Of a DNA stretch of 14,804 nucleotides, positions 7,338 through 14,406 are shown piece by piece. Numbering within the stretch: position 1 is the first letter of the stretch; each line of letters starts with the position of its first letter. The notes under the pieces were generated by a model that saw nothing but the letters and a program-made list of their open reading frames with translations, ran no database searches and was not told the origin of the DNA. Source of the DNA: Nanobdellota archaeon (lineage in GTDB: Archaea > Nanobdellota > Nanobdellia > Parvarchaeales > Parvarchaeaceae); assembly GCA_021818665.1 (NCBI GenBank), contig JAKATQ010000024.1, forward strand, positions 1 to 14,804. The letters are read 5' to 3'. A program made the translations under genes and the position numbers.

Positions 7338-9110
7338 TCAGGTCTTTAATCTTTCTTCCAGTCTATAGTATTCATCCCAGAGCTCTTTCGGCATCTTGTC
7401 GCCGAATTTTTCAAAGAACGCCTTGGTGGTCTTTATCTCTTCGAGCCACCCGCCCCTGTCGACGCTCAGGAGGTCTTCCAAGTCGCTTTTTGAGACGCTC
7501 AATCCCGTCGTATCTATGTCTTCCACCTTTGGCACATAGCCTATCGGCGTCGCGACTGCGTCGACCTTACCGGATACCCGATCCATCATCCATTTTATTA
7601 TTCTGAAGTTCTCAGAAAAGCCCGGCCATACATATTCGCCCTTCTCGTTCTTCCTGAACCAGTTGACGAAAAATACCCTCGGTTTTTCTTTTAGTTTCTT
7701 GCCGAATTCTACCCAGTGGCCAAAATATTCCCCCATATTGTAGCCGCAGAACGCGAGCATAGCCATGGGGTCCTGTCTTACTTCACCGACTTTCCCGGCC
7801 TGCGCCGCAGTGGTCTCTACTCTCATCATCGCACCGAGAAGTATCCCGTGCTCCCAGTTGTACGCTTCATACACCAGAGGTATAAGTCCGGCGCGCCTTC
7901 CACCAAATATGATTATAGACGGCGAGACGCCGGCCGCATCGTCATAAGCTTCAGATTTTGGACCGTACTGGGAGATTGGGGTCGCATAACGTGAGTTCTT
8001 ATTGGCGACCGGCTGGCCGGAGCTCGGATCCCATTTCTGGCCCTTCCAGTCTATCACGCCTTCTGGGACGTCTTTGGTTAATCCTTCCCACCACGGTTTG
8101 CCGTCAGGCGTCACGCCGACGTTGGTGAAGATGGTGTTTTTCTTGATGGCGTCTATTATGTTAGGGTTCGAATTTAGACCGGTGCCGTACGCAACGCCAA
8201 AGAAGCCGTTTTCCGGATTTATCACCTTCAGTTTGCCATGTTCATCGGCATGGAACCATGCCAAGTCGTCGCCGAGCGTCCTCGTTTTCCAGCCGTTGAA
8301 CGCTGACGGCGGTTTTATCATGGCGAGGTTAGTCTTTCCACTACCGCTCGGCAGCGCGCCTATCGCGTAAGACTTATCTCCCGTTGCGCTTTCCATTTCT
8401 AGTATGAACATGTGTTCTGCAAGCCATCCGTCCTTTTTCGCTTCGATGCTCTCAAGTCTAAGTGCATGCGGTTTTTTGCTTAGCGCGGCATTGCCTCCAT
8501 AGTTGGTGTTTATGCTCATTAGTAACCTGTCCTCTGGAAAATGGCATATATATCTGTCCTCCTTTTTCAGGTTGCCCATGGAATGCAGGCCCCTGACGAA
8601 CTCCCCGCCGTTCTTTAGGTGCTCTATCGCTATGGAGCCCATCCTGGTGAGCACGCCGGTCGTCAGCACCACAAGAGGGCTGTCGCTTATCTCGACGCCA
8701 AGCCGGGAATATTTTGAGTCAGCCGGTCCGAGAATGTATGGTATGACATACATCTTTCTGTCCTTCATCACACCGTCGAAAAGGCCATCGAGCGTCTTCT
8801 TCGCGGCGTCTGGCGCCATCCAGTTATTGGTCGGTCCCGCTTCTTCCTGCGTTTTGGAGCATATGAACGTCCTGTCTTCGACGCGCGCGACATCCGATGG
8901 GTCGTTCCTGTAAAGGTAACAGTTTTCATACACACCGCCGCCGAGGGCTATCAACTCGTTCTTCTCCAGCATCTCTTTTTCTATGCGGGTTTTTTCTTCC
9001 TGCGAGCCGTCGCACCAGACTATTTCAGAAGGTTTAGTAAGAGCGGAGACTTCTTCCACCCATTTCATAAGATCTGGACGAATCTTCCTTATGTATGTCT
9101 CGTCTATCAC
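7338..9110 (-). CDS. pckG: Phosphoenolpyruvate carboxykinase (GTP)
   Basis: 590 residues, close to the roughly 600-620 of GTP-type PEPCK. It interconverts oxaloacetate + GTP and PEP + CO2 + GDP, feeding gluconeogenesis or anaplerosis. Seen in order: VARVEDRTF (substrate Arg, R76), YGGNAALSKK (204-213, substrate/Mn site), AEHM (Mn ligand H233), the P-loop GALPSGSGKTN (251-261) and LGDDLAW (D281/D282). After these come NSRYATP, FGGRRAG, the lid loop TAAQAGKVGEV (434-444) and the guanine-binding WPGFSEN (495-501). The P-loop has Ser257 where the classical GTP-PEPCK signature FPSACGKTN has its reactive Cys. The start is GTG at 9110, chosen because it gives a normal N-terminus; the next in-frame ATG is 14 codons later. 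It is monocistronic by appearance, with a TATA-like box upstream. Confidence 0.95.
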   Translation of the reverse strand: MIDETYIRKIRPDLMKWVEEVSALTKPSEIVWCDGSQEEKTRIEKEMLEKNELIALGGGVYENCYLYRNDPSDVARVEDRTFICSKTQEEAGPTNNWMAPDAAKKTLDGLFDGVMKDRKMYVIPYILGPADSKYSRLGVEISDSPLVVLTTGVLTRMGSIAIEHLKNGGEFVRGLHSMGNLKKEDRYICHFPEDRLLMSINTNYGGNAALSKKPHALRLESIEAKKDGWLAEHMFILEMESATGDKSYAIGALPSGSGKTNLAMIKPPSAFNGWKTRTLGDDLAWFHADEHGKLKVINPENGFFGVAYGTGLNSNPNIIDAIKKNTIFTNVGVTPDGKPWWEGLTKDVPEGVIDWKGQKWDPSSGQPVANKNSRYATPISQYGPKSEAYDDAAGVSPSIIIFGGRRAGLIPLVYEAYNWEHGILLGAMMRVETTAAQAGKVGEVRQDPMAMLAFCGYNMGEYFGHWVEFGKKLKEKPRVFFVNWFRKNEKGEYVWPGFSENFRIIKWMMDRVSGKVDAVATPIGYVPKVEDIDTTGLSVSKSDLEDLLSVDRGGWLEEIKTTKAFFEKFGDKMPKELWDEYYRLEERLKT

Positions 9111-9158
9111 AGTAAGACCTGCTATCGCCGAGCTATGGTAACTAAGAAGAGCTGGCGC

Positions 9159-9167
9159 CTTTTATAG
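9159..9167 (-). promoter_or_regulatory. TATA-like promoter element for pckG
   Basis: CTATAAAAG on the - strand is centred about 53 nt upstream of the GTG start, predicting a leader of around 27 nt. AGGT about eight nt before the GTG could serve as a weak ribosome site. The 108-nt gap also contains a five-T run (9181-9185 on the - strand) that may end the korB transcript. Confidence 0.45.
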
Positions 9168-9218
9168 TTTATCAGACTGGAAAAACAGATATAATCACTT
9201 CATTGCGCCAGTCACTGT

Positions 9219-10142
9219 CTATACCGCGAGATCTTCAAGTACCTTGTCCATGTTGACAGTAGAATGTCCGTTCTGGTCGGCTATGTCAGCGTTGGCAGGA
9301 GGCTGTATCCCGCGGGCCCTGAGCCGGTCTTCGAAGGTATCCGGGTTTTCCCACTGGAAGAACAGTCCAGTGCTCATATTATCAGCGGTCTCGCCCAGGA
9401 GAGTATTCAACGCCTGAAGTTTCTTCTGGTTCACTTCGGAAACGTTCGATGGGTCCTTTACTATGGCGTCGTAAGTAGCAGGAAGCGGCTTTGTGTGCTG
9501 GCCGAACCACTCCATATTGGTGAATTCCGGATTGTAAGTAGGACACCCCTGCAGTATGTCGACCACCGCGAGACCGTTGTGTCTTATGGCTCTTATCATC
9601 AGATCCGTCGCCTCTTTTACGTTATAGCTCTGCGTTCGTGCGACAAAAGTGTAGCCCGCCATTATCGCCATAGCTAGCGGATTCAAGGCGCCATTTATAT
9701 TTGGTTCCGGTATTCCTTTAACTTTACGCTTCTCAGGCAGCGTAGGGCTAGCCTGTCCTTTCGTAAGAGCGTATACACCGTTGTCGTGTACGAAAAGCTT
9801 TATGTTGGTATTCCTTCTTCCCGCGCTTACAAAGTGCCCTGCGCCTATACCGTATGTATCACCGTCGCCACTGTCTATTATTACTGTAAGCTCAGGGTTC
9901 GCAAGCTTTATGCCCTCTGCAAACGGTATCGCCCTTCCATGCAGCGTATGTATGCCGTTCACGTTAACGAAGTGCGGCAATTTGGATGAACAGCCGATGC
10001 CAGACACTATGACAGTTTTGTGTATATCCGCGTTCGTGCCTATGAGGGCGTTTTTTACCGACAGCAGTATGCCCATGTCCCCACACCCCGGGCACCAGTC
10101 ATTAATCTCGTTTGGATTCAGATCCTGCAGACTAAGAGGCAT
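9219..10142 (-). CDS. korB: 2-oxoacid:ferredoxin oxidoreductase, beta subunit
   Basis: 307 residues. This is the thiamine diphosphate and [4Fe-4S] subunit that oxidatively decarboxylates a 2-oxoacid to its acyl-CoA with ferredoxin as acceptor. WCPGCGDMG supplies C17 and C20, SGIGCSSK supplies C51 and ILQGCPTYN supplies C200, the four cluster ligands of two-subunit archaeal enzymes. The ThDP/Mg motif is GDGD (92-95) to N121 (HDNGVYALTKGQ). The start overlaps the end of the alpha gene by 11 bp and has GGGTGG six nt upstream. Motifs do not resolve pyruvate from 2-oxoglutarate. Proximity to succinyl-CoA synthetase favours 2-oxoglutarate, but Sulfolobus-type enzymes accept both, so the symbol is provisional. 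Confidence 0.92.
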   Translation of the reverse strand: MPLSLQDLNPNEINDWCPGCGDMGILLSVKNALIGTNADIHKTVIVSGIGCSSKLPHFVNVNGIHTLHGRAIPFAEGIKLANPELTVIIDSGDGDTYGIGAGHFVSAGRRNTNIKLFVHDNGVYALTKGQASPTLPEKRKVKGIPEPNINGALNPLAMAIMAGYTFVARTQSYNVKEATDLMIRAIRHNGLAVVDILQGCPTYNPEFTNMEWFGQHTKPLPATYDAIVKDPSNVSEVNQKKLQALNTLLGETADNMSTGLFFQWENPDTFEDRLRARGIQPPANADIADQNGHSTVNMDKVLEDLAV

Positions 10143-11934
10143 TCAAAACCACCCTTTTTTCGCCTTTCATGATTTTTACAAGGCCTTCACGTATTTCATC
10201 GTACTTCATCGGTCTTCCGTTATATTTTAGTATCTGTTTGTCTATCAGGATGCCGGTCTTGGCAGCGATGTGTTCACGCAGTTGTCCGCCTATGTTCTGT
10301 TCGATGCAAACGACTTTTTTGGCCTTCTTTATTATGTCGCCGACTTCGGTCGGCAGCGGCTCTATTAGTTTTATCTGCAAGAATGCAAAGTTGGGCGTCA
10401 TAGCTTCAAGGACGGCCGTTGACGGCCCGCCCCAGCCGACTATCAGTAGGTCCGCTTTCGCAGGGTCCCCGAATATGTTGTACTTTTCACCAGCGGGTAT
10501 CCCCGACAGTATAGCCCCAATCTTCTGCGTGCGTTTCTCCATCATACGATTCCTTATGTTTACGTCTTCGGATATGTGCCCGATCTCGTCGTGCTCGTCT
10601 CCGGTCGCCCAGGTTACAGCAGTGGGGTCGCCGAGTCTTATCCTATTAGATATGTTGTCCGGTGTAAACTGGTATCGTTTGTAGCTAGGTCCGCCGGCAT
10701 CTATGAGTTTGCCGCGATCTATCTTATAGTCCGATTTTATCTTAACCACCATGTTCTTATCCATGCTCAAAGAAGCCTGCGACAAGCTTTTCTCCCCCAA
10801 GACTATAACTGGCAACTGGAATCTTTCTGCATAATTGAATGCTAACGCCACCACGGATATAGATTCCTCCACGCCGCCGGGGGCCACTACAATCTTGTTG
10901 AAATCACCGTGTCCTATATGAGCAGCGAATAGCAGGTCCGCCTGCTCTGTTCTAGTAGGCTGGCCAGTCGCTGGAGAGCCGCGCTGATGGTCGATTAGTA
11001 CGAGCGGCGTTTCCGTCATCCCTGCCCACGTTACAGTTTCTGTCATCAGCGAAAGACCCGGGCCGGACGTCGACAAAGACGGCCTTATCCCAGTAAGTGC
11101 GGCGCCGGTAGCCATCCCTACTACTGCGAGTTCGCTTTCCGGCTGCACGACCCTTATCCCGAGTTCAGGATGGGCTTCTATGAAGTTGCTCTCGTCGCTC
11201 GCTGGCGTTATAGGATAATACACCTGCATCTTGCAGCCGGCGATGGCTTTTCCTATGGCAGTAGCCGTGAAACCCTCCATGTAGAGAAGCTCTTTTTTAG
11301 GCAGAGGCCTTAGGTCGGCGACTTTTGGCATCTTTTGGTAATCTATATAGTTTATCGTCTTGTCCGCGACAGCGACGTTCATGTTGATTACACCAGCAGA
11401 TTTGTTGCCAAATATGGCCTTGAGCGCGTCTTCTATCTCCACCGTAGGCAACCCAAGCATATGCACGGAAGCGGCGACGCATATGACGTTTTTTGCTATA
11501 ACAAGGTCGCTCACCTTTACGTTTAAGTCCTTGGCGCAGGCATTCAGTATTCCGTCGAAATCTAGTTGCAGGACCTTGATGTCCTTGCGGCTTATCTTTG
11601 AAGTGTCCGTTTTTGTGTCGACTATGAGCGTGCCACCTTGTCTTACGTCCTTCACGTGGCCCTCGTGAACAACTTCGCCCCGCAGATTCTTTTCCCCAAA
11701 GACGGACTCGTCATCAAAGAATATCGCGAAGTCGACCAACGAACCGAGTGCTCTTACTGGTTTGTCCGATACGCGCACTGTAAAGAAACTGTGCATCCCC
11801 TTGATGTTAGAAAAATACTCGCGGTATCCATAAGTGTAATAACCATGCTTCATCATCATCCTTGAAAAAAGACCTAGGGCAGAATCTATCCCGCTGCCTT
11901 GCTTGCCACCGGTCATCCAGTTCAGCTCTACCAT
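10132..11934 (-). CDS. korA: 2-oxoacid:ferredoxin oxidoreductase, fused gamma-alpha subunit
   Basis: 600 residues. Residues 1-190 are the gamma domain (MTGGKQGSGIDSA, GYREYFSNIKGMHS). About 215-600 are the alpha domain, with YPITPASD (240-247), the YPITP motif typical of Sulfolobus-type 2-oxoacid:ferredoxin oxidoreductases. Next come QPESELAVVGMATGAAL, STSGPGLSLMTE and HQRGSPATGQPTRTEQ (about 316-331, CoA/substrate region). LIVGWGGPSTAVLEA and CIEQNIGGQL lie in the C-terminal part. Together with korB it would form the two-gene enzyme that uses a separate ferredoxin; no ferredoxin-like delta subunit gene is nearby. The ATG at 11934 follows the thioredoxin stop by 11 nt with no clear ribosome site, so it probably relies on coupling. 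Substrate preference is undecided. Confidence 0.93.
   Translation of the reverse strand: MVELNWMTGGKQGSGIDSALGLFSRMMMKHGYYTYGYREYFSNIKGMHSFFTVRVSDKPVRALGSLVDFAIFFDDESVFGEKNLRGEVVHEGHVKDVRQGGTLIVDTKTDTSKISRKDIKVLQLDFDGILNACAKDLNVKVSDLVIAKNVICVAASVHMLGLPTVEIEDALKAIFGNKSAGVINMNVAVADKTINYIDYQKMPKVADLRPLPKKELLYMEGFTATAIGKAIAGCKMQVYYPITPASDESNFIEAHPELGIRVVQPESELAVVGMATGAALTGIRPSLSTSGPGLSLMTETVTWAGMTETPLVLIDHQRGSPATGQPTRTEQADLLFAAHIGHGDFNKIVVAPGGVEESISVVALAFNYAERFQLPVIVLGEKSLSQASLSMDKNMVVKIKSDYKIDRGKLIDAGGPSYKRYQFTPDNISNRIRLGDPTAVTWATGDEHDEIGHISEDVNIRNRMMEKRTQKIGAILSGIPAGEKYNIFGDPAKADLLIVGWGGPSTAVLEAMTPNFAFLQIKLIEPLPTEVGDIIKKAKKVVCIEQNIGGQLREHIAAKTGILIDKQILKYNGRPMKYDEIREGLVKIMKGEKRVVLNAS
10149..10154 (-). 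promoter_or_regulatory. Shine-Dalgarno-like GGGTGG for korB
   Basis: On the - strand GGGTGG is followed by six nt and the korB ATG (10142), inside the 3' end of korA. It supports the chosen start and re-initiation or coupling across the 11-bp overlap. Confidence 0.5.
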
Positions 11935-11945
11935 GCGAAGTCTAT

Positions 11946-12269
11946 CTAAAGATTCTCATCCAACCATTTCTTGAGCATGGGTTTAGGCATCGCGCCGACC
12001 GTACTAGCTTTTATCTTTCCGTCCTCGACCAAGAAAGTGGTCGGTATGCTGGATATCCCGTACTTTGAGGACAACTCCTCGTTTTCATCGACGTTCACCT
12101 TTACCAGCTTTATTTTGCCATCATATTCTTTAGCGATGTCTTCTATGACCGGAGAATACGCTTTGCACGGTCCACACCACGCGGCCCAGAAATCCACTAG
12201 TGTAGGTACCCTCGCTTTCATGACCTGCGCATCGAACTGCTCCATCCCTTTTATTTCCACTGAACTCAT
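11946..12269 (-). CDS. trxA: Thioredoxin
   Basis: 107 residues, the standard thioredoxin length, with the whole fold present. The active site is FWAAWCGPCKAYSP (W31, C32-G-P-C35) and the cis-proline is in SIPTTFL (P76). VKVNVDENEELSSKYG and the C-terminal helix follow as in classic thioredoxins. It is a cytosolic disulfide reductant with no signal peptide. The start is firm because GGAGGG precedes it by three nt. It is the first gene of an apparent trx-korA-korB unit, downstream of sucCD on the same strand. No thioredoxin reductase is in the window. The context suggests redox service to, or co-expression with, the 2-oxoacid oxidoreductase (inference). Confidence 0.95.
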   Translation of the reverse strand: MSSVEIKGMEQFDAQVMKARVPTLVDFWAAWCGPCKAYSPVIEDIAKEYDGKIKLVKVNVDENEELSSKYGISSIPTTFLVEDGKIKASTVGAMPKPMLKKWLDENL

Positions 12270-12272
12270 ATT

Positions 12273-12278
12273 CCCTCC
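12273..12278 (-). promoter_or_regulatory. Strong Shine-Dalgarno (GGAGGG) for thioredoxin
   Basis: GGAGGG, then AAT, then the ATG at 12269 on the - strand. It is the best ribosome site in the window, unlike the leaderless-looking genes, and implies that this mRNA carries a leader. Confidence 0.65.
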
Positions 12279-12330
12279 AAACGCTATAGGGCCAGAAGGC
12301 TCTGAACGTATGATAATAATTCGTAGTTCC

Positions 12331-12348
12331 TATTATTTAAGTTTTAAA
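12331..12348 (-). promoter_or_regulatory. Candidate TATA region for trx-korA-korB
   Basis: The 86-nt gap after sucD contains an A/T tract on the - strand with TTTAAAAC and CTTAAATAATA. Transcription from it would begin near 12305-12315, giving a leader of about 40 nt that includes the GGAGGG site. Read-through from sucCD is also possible. Confidence 0.4.
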
Positions 12349-12355
12349 GGACCTT

Positions 12356-13222
12356 CTATCTTCTCTCTAGTAGAAACTTCTGGATGTCCGACGCGGTCTT
12401 TGCGACATATACGCCGGCTTCTTCCAGGGAAGATATCTTGGCCTCGGCAGTCCCGCTCTTGCCGGAGATTATCGCTCCGGCATGGCCCATCCTCTTGCCG
12501 GGTGGTGCGCGCAGGCCTGCGATGAAAGCAACTACTGGTTTTACAACGTGCGCCCTTATGAAATCGGCTGCGTCCTCCTCTGCGTTGCCCCCTATCTCAC
12601 CTACGAGCACTATATTGGAAGTGTCCTGGTCGTCCTTGAAAAGTTTCAGCGCGTCTATGAAACTAGTGCCGTTAACCTTGTCCCCGCCTATCCCGATGAC
12701 AGTGCTCTCGCCCAAACCTGCCGAGGTTATATAATTTACTATTTCGTATGTCAGCGTCCCGCTCCTAGACACCACGCCTACGCTGCCCTTTTTCAGTACC
12801 ATATTTGGTATTATCCCTAGCTTAGCCACCCCAGGCGTAGCTATGCCCGGGCAGTTCGGGCCGACTATCCTGGCGCCGTTGAGCCTAGCATAAAGCTGGA
12901 GGTCTACCATGTCACTGGCAGGCACGTGCTCTGTTATTATTACCAGGAGTTTTATGCCGGCGTCTATGGCTTCTATCGCAGCGTCCTTTGTGAATGGCGC
13001 AGGCACGAAAAGCACGGATGAATTAGCGCCGGTAGCCTTTACGGCAGAATCAACGTCATCATATACCATTACGCCGTTGACGCTCTGGCCCGCCTTTCCG
13101 GGCGTTACCCCTCCGACTATCTTCGTGCCGAAATCCATCATCGCCTTTGTGTGGAACTCTCCCTGGTGGCCAGTTATACCCTGCACGATGGCCTTCGTGT
13201 CCGGCGTAAGCAGCGTAGTCAT
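12356..13222 (-). CDS. sucD: Succinyl-CoA synthetase (ADP-forming), alpha subunit
   Basis: 288 residues, the standard length. With SucC it converts succinyl-CoA + ADP + Pi to succinate + CoA + ATP (or GTP). The CoA-binding Rossmann motif is QGITGHQGEFHT (14-25), followed by GGVTPGKAGQ. SRSGTLTYE and GIGGDKVNGTSFIDAL form the ligase domain. The phosphorylated active-site His is in RMGHAGAI (H247), and GEIGGNAEEDAA is conserved. Its ATG overlaps the sucC stop as ATGA (4 bp), so the two are translationally coupled. A weak GAGGG lies about nine nt upstream. TAG at 12356 ends it, after which comes the trx control region. Confidence 0.97.
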   Translation of the reverse strand: MTTLLTPDTKAIVQGITGHQGEFHTKAMMDFGTKIVGGVTPGKAGQSVNGVMVYDDVDSAVKATGANSSVLFVPAPFTKDAAIEAIDAGIKLLVIITEHVPASDMVDLQLYARLNGARIVGPNCPGIATPGVAKLGIIPNMVLKKGSVGVVSRSGTLTYEIVNYITSAGLGESTVIGIGGDKVNGTSFIDALKLFKDDQDTSNIVLVGEIGGNAEEDAADFIRAHVVKPVVAFIAGLRAPPGKRMGHAGAIISGKSGTAEAKISSLEEAGVYVAKTASDIQKFLLERR

Positions 13223-14331
13223 GCGACTTGCCCTCTAGTTGCGGACACAGCCGCGTTTATTGCGTCATCCGACGTGTCGAACGCCATTATCCCGTTTTGT
13301 TTTAGCAGTAGTTTGCCTTCGTCTTTATTGAATCCGCTAAGGCGTACGAATATCCCGAACCTGGGCTTGTACTTCTTCACAGCGTTGATTATGCCGTTCG
13401 CGACGGTATCGGCTTTTGTCACGCCTCCGAATATGTTTATTACGAGCGCTTTCGGCTTTGCTTCCGATACTATCCTTATCGCTTCAGCCACTCTGTCCGG
13501 GTCGTCCGTCCCTCCAAGGTCCAGAAAGTCTCCCGCACTGCCGCCGACATCGGATATCCTGTCGATAGTGGCCATCGTCAGTCCGGCTCCGTTTGCTATC
13601 AGCCCTATGTCGCCGCCGAGTCGGACAAAAGATATATCGTGCTCCTTTGCTGTCCTCTCTATCTTGTCCGCTGGCAATTCTTTTTGGAATTCCTTGTGCC
13701 TGAAGAGCGCATCGTCGTCTATCACGACCTTCGCGTCCAGCGCGACGGGGCCGTCGTCCGTTATGCCTACCGGGTTTATCTCGACGAGTTCCGCGTCCTT
13801 TTCGGTGTAAATAGCCCACATCGCGTCCAAAAGAGCGTAAATCTTCTTCCTCAGCGATTCGTGGATATCAAGATAGTCGAACATGGAGCGTTTCTGGTAT
13901 TCTCTCAGGCCGACCATAGGATTTATTTTGACGATGTTTAATTCTTCACGCGGCACCTGTTCTATGTCAACTCCGCCCTTCTTGGAGACTATGAAAACCG
14001 GCAGTCTCTGTGTCCTGTCAAGTGCCACGCTCATGTACACCTCGGCTTCGTGCTCCACCCGGTCTTCTACCAAAAACGCCTCTGGCTTGAAGCCGTTGAA
14101 CTCCTCGGAGGCCATCTTTTTAAGCACTTTCTTTGCCTCATTATACGTCTTTGCCTTGACGACGCCGCCGCTTTTGCCGCGTCCACCGGTAGGCACCTGG
14201 GCCTTTATGAAGACCACGCCGCGGTGTGCGCGTTTTAGGCCGGCTGGAGTTTTCGCGACATAGCTTTTCGGGACACTTATCCCGTACTTCGTGAAAAGAG
14301 CCTTGCCTTGGTATTCGAGCAAGTTAACCAT
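13219..14331 (-). CDS. sucC: Succinyl-CoA synthetase (ADP-forming), beta subunit
   Basis: 370 residues from the ATG at 14331 (MVNLLEYQGKALF, matching the usual N-terminus of SucC). It is the ATP-grasp subunit. KAQVPTGGRGKSGGV (43-57) is the nucleotide loop, EINP (184-187, E184/N186) and LDAK (198-201, D199) are Mg/nucleotide contacts, and NGAGLTMATID and FLDLGGTDDPDRVAEA are conserved. NIFGGVTKADTVANGII (299-315) is the phosphate loop facing the SucD His. The frame also extends 13 codons up to a GTG at 14370. I reject that start because the TATA box (14351-14360) would then be coding and the extra residues match nothing in the family. Likely leaderless first gene of sucC-sucD. Confidence 0.96.
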   Translation of the reverse strand: MVNLLEYQGKALFTKYGISVPKSYVAKTPAGLKRAHRGVVFIKAQVPTGGRGKSGGVVKAKTYNEAKKVLKKMASEEFNGFKPEAFLVEDRVEHEAEVYMSVALDRTQRLPVFIVSKKGGVDIEQVPREELNIVKINPMVGLREYQKRSMFDYLDIHESLRKKIYALLDAMWAIYTEKDAELVEINPVGITDDGPVALDAKVVIDDDALFRHKEFQKELPADKIERTAKEHDISFVRLGGDIGLIANGAGLTMATIDRISDVGGSAGDFLDLGGTDDPDRVAEAIRIVSEAKPKALVINIFGGVTKADTVANGIINAVKKYKPRFGIFVRLSGFNKDEGKLLLKQNGIMAFDTSDDAINAAVSATRGQVA

Positions 14332-14350
14332 AATATTATCCGACTTTTCG

Positions 14351-14360
14351 TAAATAAATA
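14351..14360 (-). promoter_or_regulatory. TATA box for sucC-sucD
   Basis: TATTTATTTA on the - strand is centred about 25 nt upstream of the ATG at 14331, consistent with leaderless transcription. It lies in the 75-nt gap after the TldD/PmbA-family gene and decides between the two possible sucC starts. Confidence 0.6.
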
Positions 14361-14406
14361 ATCCTTGCACCGCGTGGAAAGAGCGTTCGGGTCGCAGTGG
14401 GCCCAG

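Noticed and set aside
9205..9220. Small palindromic sequence around CAGTGACTG just after korB
   Set aside because: Only four pairs around a single base. Too short to call a terminator or operator.
11971..13810. Several + strand open frames of 100-220 codons opposite thioredoxin, sucD and sucC
   Set aside because: They are antisense to complete, motif-verified genes and span intergenic control regions. No independent support.
14332..14370. GTG start at 14370 for sucC
   Set aside because: It would place the TATA box inside the coding sequence and adds 13 residues not found in SucC proteins. ATG 14331 gives the family N-terminus.
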